From the NCBI GenBank assembly GCA_002900995.3, contig CM035305.1:1116001-1180000 (forward strand): DNA of 64,000 bases. The letters are read 5' to 3'. The DNA is from Ganoderma boninense (Eukaryota > Basidiomycota > Agaricomycetes > Polyporales > Polyporaceae). The notes under the pieces were generated by a model that was given only the letters and a program-made list of their open reading frames with translations, did no database searches and was not told the DNA's origin. Positions 58,523 to 64,000 of the stretch are shown here, piece after piece; within the stretch, counting starts at the first letter, position 1, and each line of letters starts with the position of its first letter. Position numbers and translations under genes: made by a program.

Positions 58523-58757
58523 GACAGACCGAGACCAGAGGGGCGACAGACAGTCCACAGCACAGACGGCGACACAGAGGGAAGAGGTGGCAGTGGCCGG
58601 GAGAGTTGCGACGGTGGCTTGAGCTTGGTGAGCACTGTCGGCCCGCGAGCGCCTCGACCGTGGACGCGGCGCACTCGAGCGCCTTTGTTCGCTCTGCACT
58701 TCTGACCAGCACGCTCTACCGCAACACCGAGGACCGTGTCCTGGGTACGCTCTCTCC
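58523..58757. promoter_or_regulatory. Bidirectional promoter of PFA4 and the mitochondrial-protein gene
   Basis: 235 bases between divergent starts. No TATA box recognised; GC-rich. Confidence 0.4.
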
Positions 58758-59659
58758 ATGCTCGCTCGTTTGCCCTCTTCCCTGCCTCGTGCAGCGTCGT
58801 CTCTGTCCAGGGGTACCGCGCCGTCCATCCAGAGGTTCCCTTCATGCGCACGGTTCAACTCCTCGGACGCAGCACCAGCCCCGACGCCTGACGTCCAGGC
58901 GAGCTCCGAAGTTCAGGCCGAACCTGCACCCAAGAAAAGGGCCATTCCTCTCGCGGAAACTCTCGGGGATATCTCCATTTGTGGGTGCTTCTTCGCCGCA
59001 TTGGACTTGTACAATCTCGTTTTGACCCAATCAAACTTTCAGCGAAGAAACGTGGTCAAGGCAAGAACTGGGGTCCAAGGAAGCAGGCATGGGAGGGAGG
59101 CGGAGACAGACAACGACAAGGCCGCCCGCCCCGTCGCGATAACAGTTTCCGCCGCGAGGGTCAGGGGGAAACTGAGCCTCGCCCCCTGCGAAGCCGGCCT
59201 GCCTATACCGTCTCGCGCCCCATCGCTCCCCGACAATGGCAGGAGGATGCCGTCCCCTCGGAAGATGCGGCGGAGACTGTCGCAGAAACACAGGAGGTCA
59301 AAGAGATACCAGTGACGCCTTCCCCCGCCCACCCCAAGGTCCACCTCGGCAATCTTGACGAGCTCTTCGGGTCGCCAGCCCCTCTCGCGACGTCCCCCGC
59401 ACAACACTACACTTCCAAAGCTCGCGAAGTTACACCTTCCCAAGCTCGAGTCCAGCTCCTGTTGGAGAGGACTGGCGGTGACTACTCCCGTTATGTCCCC
59501 CGCCCCTTCCCCAACACCACGGTCAAGGACCTCGGGCCCTTGGGTGTGGCCGAGTTCACTCTGGCGTACCGGCCCGACGTCACTCCTCGTTCGCGCCAGA
59601 ACGTGCTTGCTGTTGTGAAGAAGTTTACGGATAGAGGGGCGCAGGCTGCGACCGCATAA
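58758..59659 (+). CDS. Putative mitochondrial protein, unknown family
   Basis: Exons 58758-58980 and 59043-59659; 840 nt, 279 residues, no internal stop. The first ~35 residues ([19 protein letters not shown] ... CARFNSSD) are rich in Arg, Ser and Ala without acids, a typical mitochondrial targeting sequence with an R-x-(F/Y)-(S) type cleavage site. The middle is basic and Gly/Arg/Gln-rich ([26 protein letters not shown]). The C-terminal ~80 residues look folded ([19 protein letters not shown] ... [12 protein letters not shown]). A basic protein with a presequence fits a mitochondrial ribosome or RNA-binding component, but I cannot name the family. Confidence 0.72.
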
Positions 59660-59797
59660 ACGACTCGAGTAGGGTATGAGCATTCAGATAATACATACGC
59701 TATACATAAGGTTTGGCTGGCAACAAATAAAAGTTAACTGCTCAACAATCCGAGGGGAGACACAACAACATCGTGTATAAATGTCCAACTGGGGGAT

Positions 59798-62217
59798 CTA
59801 TGTTCCGGGATCATCCACGGAGATCGACTGTTCATCCTCACTGTCGTCCGACACCGTGGGCTTGTGGTCGCCAGCCTGGCTCGCGCTCTCCTCTGCCAGC
59901 ACATACGCCGGGATCTCGAAGTCGCGCACCTCCTCGATCTCCTGCGGCACACGACACCCAAACGCAGTGACGTTCCTCTGCGTCTTACGCGCAGTGGGCG
60001 CGCTGGACTGGCGGATGGCAGCGACCATGAGCACGCAGATAGGCTCCTTCCTGCCCGCAAGCCCTGCATAGGTCGCGTAAGATCTCATGGCCGTGTAAAC
60101 AGCACTCAGAGAGGGCGTACCGGAGTGTCGTTCTCCGTAGTTGTGCCATGAGTCCATGCCATTGGCTGCCGCCTTTGAGGCCTTTGTCCACTTCTTAACA
60201 TACTTCGTCGGCTTGACGACAGCGGAGGCAGACCCTCCGTACACCCGTTGTCGTTTGGCAGGGGGTGCTGGAGGAAGGGTCTCCTCCTCTTCAGAGTAGC
60301 GACCGTACTTCCCGGCGTAAGACACAGAATGGGGAGGGGTGGTCGTCATCGGGCCCTTGCCGCCTGAGGGATGCTTGAAGAAGGGTGAGAGGGTGATCTG
60401 CTTCCCACCTCCGCGCGTCGGGAACAGCTTCGGCGACTCCTGCCTGGGTGCGAACATCCGGGGAGGGAACTTGATGCGTAACTTGAGCTGTTTCGACTTC
60501 CGCTGCTCGATTTCCTCGACGTCGATCTCCGACTCGCCCTCGTCGACAAGCTCGTCCTTCTCCTCTTCTTCTTCTTCCTCCTCCTCCTCCTCCTCCTCCT
60601 CCTCCTCCTCCTCCTCCTCTTCTATGAGCTCGTCCTCCTCCGCCTCCTCCAGCTCGTCTTTTTCTTCATCTTCTTCATCTTCCTCCTCTTCATCGCTCGC
60701 CTCTTCCTCATCAACCTCTTCCTCTTCAACCTCCTCAACCTCCTCTTCCTCAACCTTCTCCTCCTCGCCTTCATCCGCCACTTCCATCACCTCCTCTTCC
60801 CCTTCGTCCTCCACCTCGATAACCTCCACCGAAGCGCCCTTATTATTCTGCATCATCAGCTTCTTCTCCATCCACCTGCGATCGGGCGGCAACAGCGTCC
60901 TATACCGCTCCTCGAGCCCCATCGCGACCTCCAGCATCTCCCTCCGTCTCCTCTCGCCCTCGTGGTACGCCGCCGCCCCGTGCAAGCTCACGCTGAACGC
61001 CTCGGCATCGTCCGCCGCCTCCTTGGCGGCGGGGGGCTCGTCCACCACAGCGTCGTCCCCGAGGGTGGTGCTGCTCCGCGCCTCGGCGAACTCGGACGCG
61101 GGGAGGGCGAGGAAGGCGGAGGTGTCCATGCCGCGGAGCTGGTCGATGCGCTCCTTGAGCTTGTAGTGCTCGTGCTTGAGCTTCTCCTTCTCGCGCAGGC
61201 GCTGCCGCTTCTCGAACATCTCGTACTTGCGGTGCCGCTTCTCGTACGCCGCGTCCGACGTGTCCACCGCCTCCTGCGTGCATGTACACGATGCGGGGGG
61301 CAGGCACAGGGTGGTGCGCAGCGCGAGCAGCATGTATTGGCATTCATGTAACGAGCGCAGCAGTAGACATAGATAGGAACCCGTGTGTGAGTACGCGCAT
61401 ATGTACGGGGAGAAGGGGGAGTAGGGGGAAGGAGGACGCACGTCTTCCGAGTTCCGCGGGCGAAAGCGGCCGCCGACGTGCGCATCCTGGGGGAGCTCCG
61501 AGAACTCTGGCGTCTGGATGAGCTGCTGCTCCATGTACGCCCTGCGCACCTCTGGCCGGTCGAAGTAGCGGCCGTACGCGAGCGTGTTCAGCTGCGCATG
61601 GGCGGCGGGAGCCACCGCCTCGGGCAAAACTGTCGACGTCGACGCGGAGGCAACATTCGAATTCGAGTTTGAGTTCGGGTTTGCATTTGCGTTCGCGTTT
61701 GAGTTTGAGTTGGGGGCGGGGGTTGCGGCCGGGGGGAGAGATGCGGGAACGAGCGCCGAGTTGGTCGTCAGCAGGAAGGGGGTCGTGGCCGGGATGAGGG
61801 GCTCGTTCTCGACTGCGCGCACGGACGTAAGTATGGACACCTGGGCGACGATGGCGGTCGCACAAGCGGTGAAGAACAGTGATACGAGGCAGGATAAGGG
61901 CAGGGATGGAGAGGCAAACGGATAGCGAAAAGAGGGAGTGGGGACGTACATTTGCGCTTCATGGTCTCTAGGATCATCATGTCGCTCTCGCAGCTGCCCA
62001 CGCCAGGCCCCCCGCGCCGCGAGCGCGCGGGCTGCACGCGTCGCTGCCGCGTCGAAATGCTCTCCGTCGACTCCAACCCCTGTGCCTTGGCCGCCGCCGC
62101 CCCGCCCGCCGCAGAGGCGGAGCGACGTGGTTGAGGAGGCGCGGGAGAGGCAGGGTGCTGGCTGCTCCCTGAGCGCGACTTGCTGGCCGCGGCCTTACCG
62201 TTGCGGGCGCTGACCAT
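59798..62217 (-). CDS. PEHE-like nuclear protein with long acidic tract
   Basis: Three exons: 62217-61950, 61812-61442, 61273-59798; 2115 nt, 704 residues, no internal stop. Order: a basic Ala/Ser-rich N terminus; an Asn/Ser/Ala repeat tract (NSNSNANANANPNSNSNS); a conserved block YGRYFDRPEVRRAYMEQQL; a PEHE-like helical domain DAAYEKRHRKYEMFEKRQRL ... KLKERIDQLRGMD; ~120 acidic residues with an unbroken run of about 21 Glu; then a basic region (KLRIKFPPRMF, PAKRQRVYGG) and a Ser/Asp-rich end. PEHE domains occur in MSL1/KANSL1, scaffolds of MOF-type histone acetyltransferase complexes; the match here rests on the charged helix pattern and is tentative. The second intron uses the acceptor giving RKFENEP. 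The gene sits 293 bases from the NAF1 3' end. Confidence 0.72.
60558..60621. repeat. Trinucleotide microsatellite coding for polyglutamate
   Basis: Near-pure CTC/CTT repeats (GAG/GAA on the coding strand) of about 21 units inside the PEHE-like gene. Length is likely variable between strains. Confidence 0.85.
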
Positions 62218-62510
62218 GGCTGGGTGTGGCTAGGGTGGCGAGGGTGAGCTGGGGGGAGAAGAGAGGGAGGGTCGAGCTCGGCGGCGTCGACTCGGATTGT
62301 TGGTCTGCGGGGCCGCCATGCCTTTGGCGCTCGAACACGAGAGGCGTTCATCCCAAATCCGGTTTGTTAGAGGCCATCGCCCTCGTCCACTCAACGCCCG
62401 CGCCGCTCGCGGGATTGCATGACGTCACATAAGGTGGTCCATGTAAGTACAACAGGTAGCGGATACATGTTTCGGACAACAGGAGAACGATATGCGCTGT
62501 CTACAGTGTG

Positions 62511-64000
62511 TCATGCATTTTGGTTTCCGCCTTCCGGATGGGGAGGCGCTTGCCCGGGAGGACCCCACTGCTCTTCCCCACCCCATCCGCCAGCTGCATT
62601 CGGAACAGAGTATCCAGAGGCATCGTGGCTGCCAGTTGGGCCAGATGGGCCACCATATCCCCCATAACCCATGCCCATGCCTGCCATCCCGAAGTTGGCA
62701 GCAAAGCGGGGGTTGATGTGGGGCTGAACATGAGGAACCTGGTAGCCAAACGAATAATCGAACGGCTGCTGCATCTGCTGCTGCATCGGATACTGCTGGT
62801 AGCCCCATCCACCACCCATGCCCACTGCGGGGTCGTACTGGGCATCCATAGCCGAACCATCAGAATACTGACCAGTAGCTCGAGCAATGGCGAGCGAAGT
62901 TGGCGAGAGGGCCCGAGGTGGTGGAGGCTCAGGAGGGCCTTGCCTCCCAGACCAGCTGCCGGAAGAGTGCCGATGGTCGCCACCGCGCCCGCGTCCTCGC
63001 CCGCGTCCACGACCGCGATCTCCATGGTGTCGGTCGCGGCCACGGCCCCTTCCTCGGTCTTGGAATCCTCCCCGTCCTCGACCGCGTCCGTGGCCCCTAG
63101 GAGAGCTGGGAGGGGACGCCAGAGGTCTTGGCTTTTCGATCTTTTCTTCCTCCATCTCGGGAGGCGGTAGGCCATACGAATCTGAGTATGGGTCGTCGTA
63201 GGGAATGGGAGCAGGCCGCGAGGGCCCCGCGCCATAGTCCAAGTCGCTATATGAGAGCGTTGGAGAACGGTCATACGTGGCGGATGTTCCGCCATACGGA
63301 TCGTCGATCATGTCCTGGTCCTTCATGAAAGAAGGAACAGGTGTCGCATGTCGGGACGAGACCACTGAGCCGGAGCGGGACCGCTGCTGCTCTCGTCTAA
63401 TCCAAGTATGATATGCCCAAGCTCACGAGACATCGAGAAAATGGGGGACGAACCTCTGAGTCTGTGATCTCTTGTGTGCCGCCTCCGCCTCATCGTCGGA
63501 GAACTCGAGTTCGTCTTCCCCAGGCTCCTCGTCATGCACATTGCTTGCGTCACTTCCTTTCAGGTGCCGGAGTTGTTGAACGAAGACGTAGTGGCTCTTC
63601 TCTGGAACATGGAACACGGGTCGGCCGACTTGGACTTTCTCCTCATCGAGTGGCCATTTTGAGTTGAATTTGATTTGATAGAGAGGTTCGCTGGTAGGAC
63701 CGAAAGTCTCGAAGATCTATGGGGCCAGTTGGAGTTTAGCCCCTAGGTGTAGAAACGCAAGACGCACATATCCCAGGACGTTTCTGTCATCGAAGACCAA
63801 CAGTGTCTCAGCGTCGAGGGCTTTTTCAGAACCACGGTTCGCGATGGGAGAAGGAACACCTTTCACAATAACGACATTGTTCACGATGCTCATGACTTCT
63901 CCAACCTTCTCCAAGCGTTCGTCGGGACCGACTTGTGAAACTTCTGGTACCAGAATGTCGAGGTCTACTAGTTCGTTCTTCGTCCGCACTTGCGCCTCGG
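62511..64000 (-). CDS. NAF1: NAF1-like H/ACA RNP assembly factor, 5' end outside the window
   Basis: Three exons are visible: 64000-63768 (partial), 63716-63454 and 63396-62511; 460 residues as far as seen. The Gar1/Naf1 beta-barrel domain spans the first ~110 visible residues: ILVPEVSQVGPDERLEKVGE, IVNNVVIVKGVP, TLLVFDDRNVLGY, then IFETFGPTSEPLYQIKF after the intron, and GRPVFHVPEKSHYVFVQQL. Next come an acidic stretch (DEEPGEDELEFSDDEAEA), an RGG/GRG-rich region (~63000-63090, RNA-binding), and a Gly/Gln/Pro/Tyr-rich tail. Naf1 brings Cbf5 to nascent H/ACA snoRNAs and telomerase RNA and is later replaced by Gar1; the long disordered tail separates it from Gar1. Nuclear. Start and N terminus lie beyond position 64000. 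Confidence 0.88.

Noticed and set aside
60339..61166. Long plus-strand open frame coding almost only serine
   Set aside because: It is the mirror of the polyglutamate tract of the PEHE-like gene on the minus strand (GAG read backwards as CTC/TCC). No start context, splice sites or non-repeat domain.
1..64000. CRISPR arrays, insertion sequences, LTR elements or rRNA
   Set aside because: No regularly spaced direct repeats, terminal repeats, reverse-transcriptase or integrase motifs, or rRNA-like sequence were seen by eye. A dedicated repeat search was not possible here.

Overview
This window is nuclear DNA of a filamentous basidiomycete, most likely a wood-decay Agaricomycete such as a polypore. 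The genes are GC-rich and cut by many short introns (mostly 47-75 nt, GT-AG). The families point the same way: tandem cytochrome P450s, an etherase-like glutathione S-transferase, a fused stearoyl-CoA desaturase/cytochrome b5, and a PFA4-type palmitoyltransferase. One tRNA gene (Ser, anticodon AGA) is present. I saw no transposon, rRNA, CRISPR array or bacterial gene organisation. Exon models were built by hand from splice signals, reading frame and family motifs, and nearly all of them add up to a multiple of three.

Layout. 0.4-5.3 kb: a secreted Ser/Thr-rich protein, a protein tyrosine phosphatase with broken frame, a small NR2C2AP/TRA16-like protein and a single-pass membrane protein. 6.2-18.4 kb: four tandem P450 genes on the minus strand (A to D). 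They share an 11-exon structure and most exon lengths, and the spacers between them carry decayed pieces of the membrane-protein gene at 4.8 kb. B and C are intact; A and D each carry a one-base frame break in the last exon. 19.2-27.1 kb: a type II membrane glycosyltransferase-like gene, DPH4 (diphthamide synthesis) head to head with an ING-family PHD protein, and a zinc-finger-like protein. 29.5-39.3 kb: a secreted beta-propeller (lactonase-like) protein, a 71-aa protein, a TBC Rab-GAP, a secreted Vps62-like protein and the tRNA. 39.6-48.7 kb: a basidiomycete-type protein carrying two copies of an unnamed helical module, a GST, an F-box protein, CutC and an OLE1-type desaturase. 51-64 kb: a fifth, unrelated P450, a tandem-bromodomain RSC4-like protein, PFA4, a putative mitochondrial protein, a PEHE-like protein, and the 3' part of NAF1 running off the right edge.

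Most genes are ordinary housekeeping genes in pairs that share short promoters or 3' ends. The P450 array is the accessory part. Other points of interest are a 3-nt exon that supplies one histidine of the third His box of the desaturase, a 5-nt exon in the same gene, a ~65-aa module that occurs three times in two unrelated genes of this window, and about 17 apparent one-base frame breaks in nine genes, many of them at short homopolymers. Those breaks look more like consensus errors than decay, except perhaps in P450 copies A and D.
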